Shown one piece after another: positions 1 through 6,980 of a stretch of DNA of 13,295 bases. Source of the stretch: Prevotellaceae bacterium (GTDB lineage Bacteria; Bacteroidota; Bacteroidia; Bacteroidales; Bacteroidaceae); the NCBI GenBank assembly GCA_031262265.1, contig JAISIB010000108.1, forward strand, positions 1 through 13,295, given 5' to 3'. Positions within the stretch are counted from its first letter, which is position 1. Each line of letters begins with the position of its first letter. Both the position numbers and the translations under genes were made by a program. Below the pieces are notes generated by a model. That model was not told the DNA's origin, ran no database searches, and was given only the letters and a program-made list of their open reading frames with translations.

Positions 1-1
1 C

Positions 2-7
2 AGGAGG
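2..7 (+). promoter_or_regulatory. Strong Shine-Dalgarno before the toxin gene
   Basis: AGGAGG lies 6 nt before the ATG at 14 and fixes that start. Such a full match is unusual here, because the other genes in this window show little or no Shine-Dalgarno sequence. The first 24 bases also read open in frame 1 as Q-E-V-I-D-E-L-stop. That could be the tail of an upstream antitoxin gene overlapping the toxin start, but too little is present to decide. Confidence 0.6.
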
Positions 8-13
8 TAATAG

Positions 14-350
14 ATGAATTATAGGATTATTCCTCAAAGAACTTTCCTGCGAGAACTCAAACGATTGAGCAAAAAATATCGTTCACTTAAAGAAGACTTA
101 CAACGTTTGCAAGATGAACTTACTGTCAATCCCACTGCCGGTACCGATCTTGGCGGAGGAGTGCGCAAACTCCGCATGGCTATCGGTAGTAAAAATAAAG
201 GGAAAAGCCACGGAGCAAGAGTCATCACTTATACCTACATAGTTGATGAAAAAGAAGGCGTCATAAACCTTCTTTTTTTTATATGATAAAAATGAGCGAA
301 GCAACGTCTCGGCGGTAGAGATAGAACGCTTGTTACAGGAGTTAGGATAA
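14..350 (+). pseudogene. RelE/YafQ-type toxin, frameshifted at a T8 run
   Basis: The gene resembles the RelE/YafQ superfamily of type II toxin-antitoxin toxins, ribosome-dependent mRNA endonucleases neutralised by a partner antitoxin. Seen: a basic N-terminal helical part rich in K/R/L (residues 1-37), then the family's central strand with RKLRMAIGSKNKGKSHGAR and VITYTYI (about 51-76). The annotated frame stops at 284-286 after INLLFFI. If one T is removed from the run at 273-280, translation continues as INLLFLYDKNERSNVSAVEI and on to a TAA at 348-350. This restores the family's C-terminal strand (the LYDK motif) and last helix, giving about 111 residues, the usual size. I therefore call the gene as 14-350 with a frameshift. 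It may be a true mutation, a slippage-controlled gene or a homopolymer sequencing error. The antitoxin would lie upstream, outside the window. Confidence 0.85.
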
Positions 351-437
351 GCTTTTCAGAGGTTGTCAATGAATCTTATGAGATAAGTGTGATTGCGATA
401 AAGTATAATTCGATTATCTAAATCTACTGGTTCATTC

Positions 438-516
438 TGCCGCTTTTCCAATGCAAACGTAGCGTATATTTGCCGCTTTTCCAAGAAATATTCTTTCAAT
501 TTTGCCGCTTTTCCAA
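438..516. repeat. Three direct copies of a 14-mer, ~33-nt period
   Basis: TGCCGCTTTTCCAA occurs exactly at 438-451, 471-484 and 503-516, with starts 33 and 32 nt apart. The last two copies extend to 16 bases (TTGCCGCTTTTCCAAG). A decayed fourth copy may begin near 520 (CGCCGGTTTT). The spacers are 19 and 18 nt and differ from each other. The period is close to three helical turns, so the copies face the same side of the DNA, as in an array of protein-binding sites; this is inference. The repeat is too short for CRISPR. The rest of 351-612 shows no gene that I can support. Confidence 0.75.
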
Positions 517-612
517 GATTCGCCGGTTTTGACAGGTCGCTACGATTGGATAATTACAAGGCAATTTCTTCTATTCTGATCTTATTTCTCTACATATTTC
601 TGAAAACATTAT

Positions 613-645
613 TACCTTTGTGCGTCCTTAGATTTGTTCACTTTG
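613..645 (+). promoter_or_regulatory. Cluster of candidate -7 boxes before the hairpin RNA
   Basis: Three matches or near matches to the Bacteroidetes -7 consensus TAnnTTTG follow one another: TACCTTTG (613-620), TAGATTTG (629-636) and TCACTTTG (638-645). None has a convincing TTG -33 element at 19-21 nt. At least one could drive the hairpin RNA and perhaps the acyltransferase gene. The start site cannot be placed from sequence alone. Confidence 0.4.
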
Positions 646-677
646 GAGTAAAGTCGTTCATCGGGGACAGATAGATT

Positions 678-884
678 TATAACAAGAGCGTTTTTGATAT
701 TATCCATACTTGAGAATCTCGCAAATTCTACTTTACCAATGGATAGTAGCAACAGAAACGCTCGCGCTTATGTGCATTTGCATATATGTCATAAGCGTGG
801 GCACTGTTGTCTATTTTCTTTGGTAAAGGCATGCGAGAGCCTTCAAGTAGGAATTAGACAAATGGTTCTCACGCTTTTTTTGTA
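678..884 (+). ncRNA. Long irregular hairpin RNA, 6S-like in shape
   Basis: The sequence folds back on itself over about 200 nt. The closing stem is 684-691 with 871-878, extendable outward with mismatches to 678/884. An open bubble follows, 692-706 opposite 850-870. The apical arm is built from 707-713/843-849, 717-723/832-838, 731-739/820-828, 743-746/811-814, 750-755/804-809 and 760-772/790-802, with a 17-nt loop. That is more than 50 pairs, and the 3' arm ends in seven T (875-881). Closing stem, central bubble and long bulged arm are the hallmarks of 6S RNA, which binds RNA polymerase as a promoter mimic. I could not confirm identity by sequence, so 6S is an inference from shape and size. 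A decayed inverted-repeat element is the main alternative. The ATG-started frame across it (694-951) has no protein-like features. Confidence 0.55.
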
Positions 885-932
885 TGACGTAGCCGAACAC
901 AGAGAGCCGGTTGGGTGTAGAGATACGCATAT

Positions 933-2402
933 ATGCTATTCAATAGTTTGACTTTCGCCATTTTTCTGCCGATCGTCTTCGTATGCTACTGGTTCGTCTT
1001 CCGGAAGAACCTGCGAATACAGAATTTCTTCGTACTCGTAGCGTCCTACGTTTTCTATGGCTGGTGGGATTGGTATTTCTTGTTGCTAATCGCTTTCACC
1101 AGCTTTTGTAGTTGGGGCAGTGCCTTGTTGATACAACGAGCGCAGGCGCGTACGGATCGCGGAGAAACAATACCTATACTATGGAATGCAAAGGCTATTT
1201 CGGCATACAACATTGTTCTCAATCTAGCGATATTAGGACTGTTTAAATACTACAACTTCTTTGTCGAATCCTTTGTGGAGGCTTTCGCTTCCGCAGGAAT
1301 AAACTTGCACATCCATACGTTGCGTCTCATTCTACCTGTCGGTATCAGTTTCTACACGTTTCAGGCTCTCAGTTATTCCATAGATGTGTATCGCAAGAAG
1401 CTGGAACCCACTCGCGATATCATCGCTTTTTTCAGCTACACGGCTTTTTTTCCACAATTGGTGGCGGGACCCATAGAACGAGCTACCAATCTGTTGCCGC
1501 AGTTCTACGTACGAAGAACGTTCGACTATGCACAAGCGGTAGACGGCTTGCGTCAGATTCTTTGGGGATTATTCAAAAAGATGGTGATTGCCGACAATTG
1601 TGCCGTAATCGCCAATGAGGCATTTGCTAACTATGCGACCGCTTCGAGTAGCACGCTATTGGTGGGTATCTTCTGTTTCACGCTACAAATCTATGGAGAC
1701 TTTTCCGGTTATTCAGACATTGCCATCGGTGTGGCAAGGCTTTTTGGATTCCGTTTAATGCGCAATTTTAACTACCCCTACTTTTCGCGAGATATTGCCG
1801 AGTTCTGGCGGCGTTGGCACATCTCGCTGACTACTTGGTTTCGCGACTACATCTACATTCCCCTTGGTGGTAGCCGTGTCTCAAAGATGAAAGTCGTACG
1901 CAACACGTTTATTATCTTTTTGGTGAGCGGCTTCTGGCACGGAGCCAACTGGACATTTATCGGTTGGGGGCTTTACCACGCAATATTATTCTTACCGCTC
2001 ATCCTATTGGGCAAAAATCGTAAATATACCAACACGGTAGCCGAAGGGCGGCTGTTGCCTACCGGCAAGGAATTCCTTCAACTACTACTTACGTTTGTAT
2101 TGGCAATGATCGGCTGGATCTTATTTCGTGCCGAAACTATTACGGAAGCATGGCAATACGCTATACGAATATTTACTCCCTCGCTATTCTGCATGCCGGA
2201 TGTGACGATGGGAAGGTCTTTCCCCTTGTTTATTCTCTTTTTCTTCATTATGGAGTGGATAGGCAGAGCCAATCAACATGCATTAGAACACCTTCCTTGG
2301 GCGAAGTCTCGACTTGTTCGTTGGGGCTTCTATTATGCGCTAACAGCCGTTACGCTGGTTTTCGGCGGAACAGAACAAGAATTTATCTATTTCCAATTCT
2401 GA
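933..2402 (+). CDS. MBOAT-family membrane O-acyltransferase (AlgI/DltB-like)
   Basis: A polytopic inner-membrane enzyme of the MBOAT family. Relatives such as AlgI, PatA and DltB pass acyl groups, usually acetyl, across the membrane for esterification of surface or wall polysaccharides. The 489 residues are of family length. The N-terminus MLFNSLTFAIFLPIVFVCYW is typical, which supports the ATG at 933. Diagnostic motifs are the RRWHIS...WFRDYIYIPLGGSR block (His about residue 296) and GFWHGANWTFIGWGLYH (catalytic His about 336). Many hydrophobic segments run through the whole protein. The next gene starts 1 nt after the stop and encodes an SGNH-like partner, so the two are surely one unit. 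The polymer acylated cannot be read from the sequence. No clear -7 box lies directly before the gene, so it may depend on transcription from further upstream. Confidence 0.93.
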   Translation: MLFNSLTFAIFLPIVFVCYWFVFRKNLRIQNFFVLVASYVFYGWWDWYFLLLIAFTSFCSWGSALLIQRAQARTDRGETIPILWNAKAISAYNIVLNLAILGLFKYYNFFVESFVEAFASAGINLHIHTLRLILPVGISFYTFQALSYSIDVYRKKLEPTRDIIAFFSYTAFFPQLVAGPIERATNLLPQFYVRRTFDYAQAVDGLRQILWGLFKKMVIADNCAVIANEAFANYATASSSTLLVGIFCFTLQIYGDFSGYSDIAIGVARLFGFRLMRNFNYPYFSRDIAEFWRRWHISLTTWFRDYIYIPLGGSRVSKMKVVRNTFIIFLVSGFWHGANWTFIGWGLYHAILFLPLILLGKNRKYTNTVAEGRLLPTGKEFLQLLLTFVLAMIGWILFRAETITEAWQYAIRIFTPSLFCMPDVTMGRSFPLFILFFFIMEWIGRANQHALEHLPWAKSRLVRWGFYYALTAVTLVFGGTEQEFIYFQF

Positions 2403-2403
2403 T

Positions 2404-3327
2404 ATGAAATCGTTTATACGTCAAGCTTTCTTATTCCTGTTGCCGATAGCTGTCGTCGTCGTGATTGGCGAGGCAGTACTTCGCCGAATTTCCTCCGACT
2501 TGTCTTACAAGAAAGAATATCTGAACGCCCACGCGAGCGAGATTGAAACACTTATATTGGGCAGTTCGCACAGCTACTTCGGCATCGATCCGGCGTATTT
2601 TTCTTCTAATGCATTCAATGCGGCTTGTGTCTCCCAAAGCCCCAATTACGATTTTGCAATATTGCGAGAGTACGAACAGCAACTGACCCAACTAAAAACA
2701 ATCATTTTGCCTATTTCCTACTCCACACCGTGGGCGGATCTTTTGCAAGGAGGAGATTCTTTCAGAGTTACCTACTATCGCACACTTTTCGGTATTCGTT
2801 TTCCCGACGTCTCTCTCAAATATAATTTCTATATACTAAGTAATACGCCGAAAGCCAATATGAGCCGTGTGTTGACCTATTTAAAAGGGAATAGCGTACA
2901 GTGTTCTCCGCTCGGATGGATGACTACGTATCACTCAAGCGAAGCGCAAGACTTAGAAGAGACCGGATTGACGGCAGCTGCTCGGCATACACGTCTCCAC
3001 GATGCTTTGCGGCAGCGGATATACGAGAAAAATGTGGATTTTGTAGACTCTATTATCGGCATCGCAGAGCGGCATGATGCCCGTGTATTGTTATTCACTC
3101 CGCCCGCATACTCGACTTATCGCAAACACGTAGATTCGGAGCAGCTTCGTGTCATGCAAGAAACAGCTGAGCGATGGGCAGCACGTTCTACCAACTGTAC
3201 ATATGTCGATTTGTTCGCAGACCCACGTTTCGTGGCAGGCGACTACTATGATGCCGACCATTTGTCGGAAATCGGTGCAAAGAAGCTTTCTCTCCTACTG
3301 GATAGTCTCGCCACCTCCCACCCTTAG
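2404..3327 (+). CDS. Membrane-anchored SGNH-like O-acetylation partner (DltD/AlgJ-like role)
   Basis: A 307-residue protein with one N-terminal hydrophobic anchor (residues 9-22) and an extracytoplasmic domain. It carries the two hallmarks of the SGNH hydrolase fold: a block-I-like GSSH at residues 53-56 with Ser55 as likely nucleophile, and a C-terminal D-x-x-H in YYDADHLSEIG (Asp283, His286). The segment VLLFTPPAYSTY before it matches the strand and loop found in these proteins. In AlgI/AlgJ, PatA/PatB and DltB/DltD systems the SGNH-like partner receives the acyl group delivered by the MBOAT protein and passes it to the polymer. Its start 1 nt after the MBOAT stop argues for the same role. 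It could instead be an esterase. Catalytic assignments are inferred from motif position only. Confidence 0.8.
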   Translation: MKSFIRQAFLFLLPIAVVVVIGEAVLRRISSDLSYKKEYLNAHASEIETLILGSSHSYFGIDPAYFSSNAFNAACVSQSPNYDFAILREYEQQLTQLKTIILPISYSTPWADLLQGGDSFRVTYYRTLFGIRFPDVSLKYNFYILSNTPKANMSRVLTYLKGNSVQCSPLGWMTTYHSSEAQDLEETGLTAAARHTRLHDALRQRIYEKNVDFVDSIIGIAERHDARVLLFTPPAYSTYRKHVDSEQLRVMQETAERWAARSTNCTYVDLFADPRFVAGDYYDADHLSEIGAKKLSLLLDSLATSHP

Positions 3328-3410
3328 TTATTTCAATAGGTAACGAGGAAAATAAAATATCAAAGCCGGAAATTTCAACGAGCGACCGTGATAGTTTCAT
3401 AGATAAGGCG

Positions 3411-3418
3411 TATCTTTG
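3411..3418 (+). promoter_or_regulatory. -7 box TATCTTTG before the DUF1080 gene
   Basis: Exact match to the Bacteroidetes -7 consensus TAnnTTTG, 34 nt before the ATG at 3453, in a 125-nt gap after the SGNH gene. No good TTG element stands 19-21 nt upstream. It probably starts the DUF1080-GH43 transcript. Confidence 0.55.
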
Positions 3419-3452
3419 AAGCCGAAAAACAATAATTAAATCTTCGTGCGCC

Positions 3453-4067
3453 ATGAAGAAAAGTACAGTACTATCAGGAGTAGCGGGAATCGTCATTCTG
3501 GCGATACTCGCGTTTTGGCTCATCGGGCCTCAACAGAGTAAGGAAATTAAGCTCTTCAACGGCAAAGACTTGAACAACTGGGGCTTTGTCTTGTCAGACA
3601 ATGCTGCATCCGCAGCGAAGGTGTTTACGGTGAAAGACGGCGTCATCCATGTGACGGGGTCGTTGGGATACATGTACACCAAAGAGCAATACGGCAACTA
3701 CAAGCTACACGTAGAATGGCGTTGGCCGGAGGAAGCGACCAATAGTGGTATCTTCCTACTGATGACCGCGCTGAACAACCCTTTCCCGAAAGGAGTGGAA
3801 TGTCAGTTGCAAGTAAACAACGCGGGCGACCTGATCGGCGTAGCTCCGGGTATTCAGGCCAAACAAAACCCATCGAACGAGAAACCCGTAGGAGAATGGA
3901 ACACGGCGGACATCGAAGTCATAGCCGGTCACATCCGTGTATCCATCAATGGTTTGTTTCAGAATGAAGGCACGCTGCAAGGCGGAACGTCCGGCAACAT
4001 CGGGTTGCAAAGCGAAGGCAAAGCGATCGAATTTCGCAACGTGTACGTGATTCCGCTACCTGAATAA
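3453..4067 (+). CDS. DUF1080 / 3-keto-disaccharide hydrolase domain protein
   Basis: A 204-residue exported or membrane-anchored protein: residues 1-24 form a basic start plus a hydrophobic segment, and the remainder is a single DUF1080 (3-keto-disaccharide hydrolase) beta-sandwich domain. Family marks are the opening KLFNGKDLNNWGF, the inner GNYKLHVEWRW, the TNSGIFLL strand and the closing GNIGLQSEGKAIEFRNVYV. The domain belongs to the concanavalin-like lectin/glucanase fold. Several members act on 3-keto-glycosides, but many are uncharacterised. There is no Cys after the hydrophobic segment, so it is not an obvious lipoprotein. The GH43 gene starts 10 nt after it, so both probably work on the same plant- or host-derived glycan. 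Whether this copy is an enzyme or a binding domain cannot be told. Confidence 0.85.
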   Translation: MKKSTVLSGVAGIVILAILAFWLIGPQQSKEIKLFNGKDLNNWGFVLSDNAASAAKVFTVKDGVIHVTGSLGYMYTKEQYGNYKLHVEWRWPEEATNSGIFLLMTALNNPFPKGVECQLQVNNAGDLIGVAPGIQAKQNPSNEKPVGEWNTADIEVIAGHIRVSINGLFQNEGTLQGGTSGNIGLQSEGKAIEFRNVYVIPLPE

Positions 4068-4077
4068 CGTTACAATC

Positions 4078-5670
4078 ATGAAAAGATTACTAATCATAAG
4101 TGCTATGCTGCTCGGCAGTGTAGCACTTTTGGCACAAGGTTACACCAATCCGGTGATACCGGGCTTCCATCCCGACCCGAGCGTGTGTCGCGTGGGCGAT
4201 GATTACTATTTGGTGACGAGTAGCTTCGAGTATTTTCCCGGAGTGCCTATCTTCCATAGTAAAGACTTGATTCACTGGACGCAGATCGGGCACTGCCTGA
4301 CGCGTGATTCACAGTTGTATTTGGAGAAGACCGGCGCATCGGGAGGTATCTATGCGCCGACGATTCGCTATCACGACGGCGTATTCTATATGATTACGAC
4401 CAACGTATCATCGAAAGGGAACTTCTTGGTATATACGACCGATCCGGCCGGCGAATGGTCGGAGCCGGTATGGCTGAAACAAGGCGGTATCGACCCGTCG
4501 CTCTATTTTGAAGACGGGAAGTGCTACATGGTTTCCAATCCGCGTTCGGCTATCTACCTGTGCGAAATCAATCCGCAGACCGGCGAACAACTCACCGAGA
4601 GCAAAATCCTCTGGACGGGCATCGGCGGGCGCAACGTAGAAGCACCGCACATCTATAAGAAAGACGGTTGGTATTATCTGATGTGTGCCGAAGGCGGTAC
4701 GGAATACGGACACATGGAAACCATCGCGCGTAGCCGCAATATCTACGGACCTTACGATTCGAATCCCGCCAATCCCATACTAACGAACTTTCGTCGCGGA
4801 GCCGAGTCTAATCCCGTACAAGGAACGGGGCACGCCGACCTCGTGGAAGCTACCGACGGCTCGTGGTGGATGGTGTGCTTGGCTTTCCGCCCGCTCGACG
4901 GACAGCACTATCTGATGGGACGTGAGACCTTCTTGCTGCCCGTACGTTGGGATACGAACGCCTGGCCGGTAGTCAACGGCAACGGAATCGTGAATATAAA
5001 CATGAACGTGCCGACGTTGCCGCAACAACCGACGCCGACACCATCATACAGTACCGACTTCAACGAAACGACATTGGGCTTCGAGTGGAACTACCTGCGC
5101 AATCCGCGACGCGACAACTATTCGCTGACGGCACGTAAAGGTTTTCTGCGCCTGAAAGCCACTACCGTAAAATTGGACGACGTGGATACGCCGACCTTTG
5201 TCGGTCGCCGACAGCAACACATCAATTTCGTAGCCGGTACGACGGTACGCCTACGCGATGCCTCGCAAGGAGACGAAGCTGGGCTTACGGTGCTGATGAA
5301 CAACCATTCGCACTACGATATTTTCGTGGAAAAAGGACACGGAAGCACGTATCGGGTAGTTTTGCGCTATCGCTTAGGAGAGTTGACGCACATCGAACGA
5401 GAAATTGAAGTCCCGAATGGAAACATCTACCTGCAAGTGACCGGTAGCCGCCGTACGTATGCTTTTGCCTACTCCACCGACGGTAAGACCTACCAACCGC
5501 TGGGACAAATCAATACCAAATATCTCAGTACGGAAACTGCCGGAGGTTTCACCGGCATCTATCTGGGACTGTATGCCGTAGCTGCCGACGATGGTTCGAA
5601 GGCCTACGCTGATTTCGATAGCTTCACGTACGAACCGAAAGCCGAGCCGGAAAGGCGAGGGAGGAGATAA
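4078..5670 (+). CDS. Exported glycoside hydrolase family 43 (beta-xylosidase/arabinofuranosidase-like)
   Basis: A 530-residue secreted glycosidase. Residues 1-20 form a signal peptide ending LLAQG. Residues about 22-310 are a five-bladed GH43 propeller. The three expected acidic residues are visible: Asp33 in HPDPS (general base), Asp139 in GGIDPS (pKa modulator) and Glu188 in VEAPHIY (general acid). GTGHADLVEATDGSWWMV (from about 249) and LMGRETFLLPVRWD (from about 279) are also family blocks. After a Pro/Thr linker (312-323) comes a C-terminal beta-sandwich (about 324-525) like that of GH43 beta-xylosidases. The family hydrolyses beta-xylosides or alpha-L-arabinofuranosides with inversion; the exact substrate is not deducible. 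It shares a transcript with the DUF1080 gene and ends just before an intrinsic terminator. No SusC/SusD genes are in view, so this is not a full polysaccharide utilisation locus here. Confidence 0.93.
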   Translation: MKRLLIISAMLLGSVALLAQGYTNPVIPGFHPDPSVCRVGDDYYLVTSSFEYFPGVPIFHSKDLIHWTQIGHCLTRDSQLYLEKTGASGGIYAPTIRYHDGVFYMITTNVSSKGNFLVYTTDPAGEWSEPVWLKQGGIDPSLYFEDGKCYMVSNPRSAIYLCEINPQTGEQLTESKILWTGIGGRNVEAPHIYKKDGWYYLMCAEGGTEYGHMETIARSRNIYGPYDSNPANPILTNFRRGAESNPVQGTGHADLVEATDGSWWMVCLAFRPLDGQHYLMGRETFLLPVRWDTNAWPVVNGNGIVNINMNVPTLPQQPTPTPSYSTDFNETTLGFEWNYLRNPRRDNYSLTARKGFLRLKATTVKLDDVDTPTFVGRRQQHINFVAGTTVRLRDASQGDEAGLTVLMNNHSHYDIFVEKGHGSTYRVVLRYRLGELTHIEREIEVPNGNIYLQVTGSRRTYAFAYSTDGKTYQPLGQINTKYLSTETAGGFTGIYLGLYAVAADDGSKAYADFDSFTYEPKAEPERRGRR

Positions 5671-5683
5671 GAGTGAAAACCAT

Positions 5684-5712
5684 AATAAAAGCCCCGGTTG
5701 GGGCTTTTTATT
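5684..5712 (+). terminator. Intrinsic terminator after the GH43 gene
   Basis: The stem AAAAGCCCC / GGGGCTTTT has a 4-nt GGTT loop, with an A-rich run before it and TTTTTATT after it. It starts about 15 nt after the GH43 stop and faces the gap before the next operon. The symmetric A and T flanks could let it work in both directions, but no minus-strand gene approaches it. Confidence 0.9.
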
Positions 5713-5854
5713 ATATGATGACTGTGACGAGATATTCAATGAAGCGAGATTCACACTGATAAAAACGTTGCTTTCTATTGCATGTGACGTCCACTTGACG
5801 GGATGCCGCGATTCGTTTTTTCTCTCGAAAGGACGGAGAATATGGGAAATGTGG

Positions 5855-5862
5855 TATCTTTG
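5855..5862 (+). promoter_or_regulatory. -7 box TATCTTTG before the six-gene cluster
   Basis: Identical octamer to the one before the DUF1080 gene, 29 nt before the ATG at 5892 and about 140 nt after the terminator. It is the only good promoter-like site that I see for the six tightly packed genes that follow. No clear -33 TTG is present at the usual distance. Confidence 0.6.
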
Positions 5863-5891
5863 CAGACAAAACCGAAAATATTGAATATCTT

Positions 5892-6980
5892 ATGAGCCGT
5901 TTTTCATCCTTTGTCGTCTTGTTATACGTATCTGCCACGCTCGCGACGCCGCTGTCGGCACAATCTCGCTTATTGGTAGAAAACGAAACACTGGAACTGG
6001 GACAGGTACAATGGAAGCACCCGTTGACGTTTGAATATAGTGTCGCCAACGACGGCAATCAGCCGCTCGTACTCACGGAGGTGAGCACGTCGTGCGAATG
6101 CGCGGTAGCCGACTGGACGAAAAATGCCATTGTGCCGGGCGGTAAAGGGACGATTACTCTCACCTTTCAGCCCGACATGTTGGGACGCTTCGAGAAATAT
6201 GTCGGCGTATATTCCAATGCCGAGCCGCACTTACAATATTTTCGTTTCACCGGTACGGTAGTCGAACAGGTAACCGACTTTGCCCGCACACATCCGTTCG
6301 AGTTCGGTCGCGTACGGCTGACGGCCAATGCGATTGAGTTCCCCGATGCACACAGGGATGAGCATCCCGAAGTTACGATAGGCGTAGCCAACCAGTCGGG
6401 CGCAGCGTATGAACCGGTGCTCATGCATTTGCCTTCGTATATACAGCAAACGGCTATTCCCGCCGTATTGCAGGCCGGCGAACAAGGAATCATCAAGCTA
6501 ACGTTGCAGAGCGAACGATTGGATGATTTGGGTTTGATGCAAGAGACGGTCTATCTGTCGCGCTTTGAAGGTGACAAGGTGGGAGACGACAACGAGATTC
6601 CGCTGTCGGCCGTATTGCTACCCGATGCATCCATGCTGAAAAACGATAATCCGCCGACGATTCAACTCTCGGAGACGGAAGTCGACCTGCGCGCGACCTT
6701 GGCAAAGAAAAATAAAGCGTCGCACAATATAACGATACGCAACACGGGTGCCTCACCGTTGACGATTGCGAAACTACAAGTATTCAATCCGGCCGTCGAA
6801 GTGAGCCTGCGTAAAACGGTCGTGAACCCGGGTGAGAGCACGCGCTTGCGCGTCAAATTGGACAAACGCCATATTCGTCGGCAAATGCCTCTGCGTATCC
6901 TCTTGATTACCGACGATCCGCAGCATCCCAAAGTTACTATCAACATCCGCACGAACGATGATGAATCATCCCGAAAATAG
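5892..6980 (+). CDS. Exported DUF1573 domain protein
   Basis: A 362-residue secreted protein of unknown function. Residues 1-23 are a signal peptide (hydrophobic core, then LSAQS). Residues about 28-127 are a DUF1573 domain, an Ig/ASH-like beta-sandwich common in Bacteroidetes, with the family signature of paired cysteines in STSCECAVADW (Cys68, Cys70) and PGGKGTITLTF. A middle region resembles a divergent second repeat. A third, clearer Ig-like repeat runs from about 255 to the end (IQLSETEVDL..., ITIRNTGASPLTI, VVNPGESTRLRVKL) but lacks the Cys pair. Its last 23 nt overlap the start of meaB in another frame, so the two are probably translationally coupled. Such domains are often found on envelope proteins; a specific job cannot be assigned. 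Confidence 0.85.
   Translation: MSRFSSFVVLLYVSATLATPLSAQSRLLVENETLELGQVQWKHPLTFEYSVANDGNQPLVLTEVSTSCECAVADWTKNAIVPGGKGTITLTFQPDMLGRFEKYVGVYSNAEPHLQYFRFTGTVVEQVTDFARTHPFEFGRVRLTANAIEFPDAHRDEHPEVTIGVANQSGAAYEPVLMHLPSYIQQTAIPAVLQAGEQGIIKLTLQSERLDDLGLMQETVYLSRFEGDKVGDDNEIPLSAVLLPDASMLKNDNPPTIQLSETEVDLRATLAKKNKASHNITIRNTGASPLTIAKLQVFNPAVEVSLRKTVVNPGESTRLRVKLDKRHIRRQMPLRILLITDDPQHPKVTINIRTNDDESSRK

Noticed and set aside
438..516. CRISPR-like array
   Set aside because: Repeats are only 14-16 nt, spacers 18-19 nt, just three copies, and there are no cas genes.
356..553. Open minus-strand frame of about 65 codons in which two of the 14-mer copies read LEKRQ
   Set aside because: It has no ATG, the third copy is in another frame, and no family is recognisable. 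A remnant of a gene is possible but not supportable.
694..951. 85-codon plus-strand ORF
   Set aside because: It lies across both arms of the long hairpin, overlaps the MBOAT start and has no recognisable protein features; the self-complementary fold explains the sequence better.
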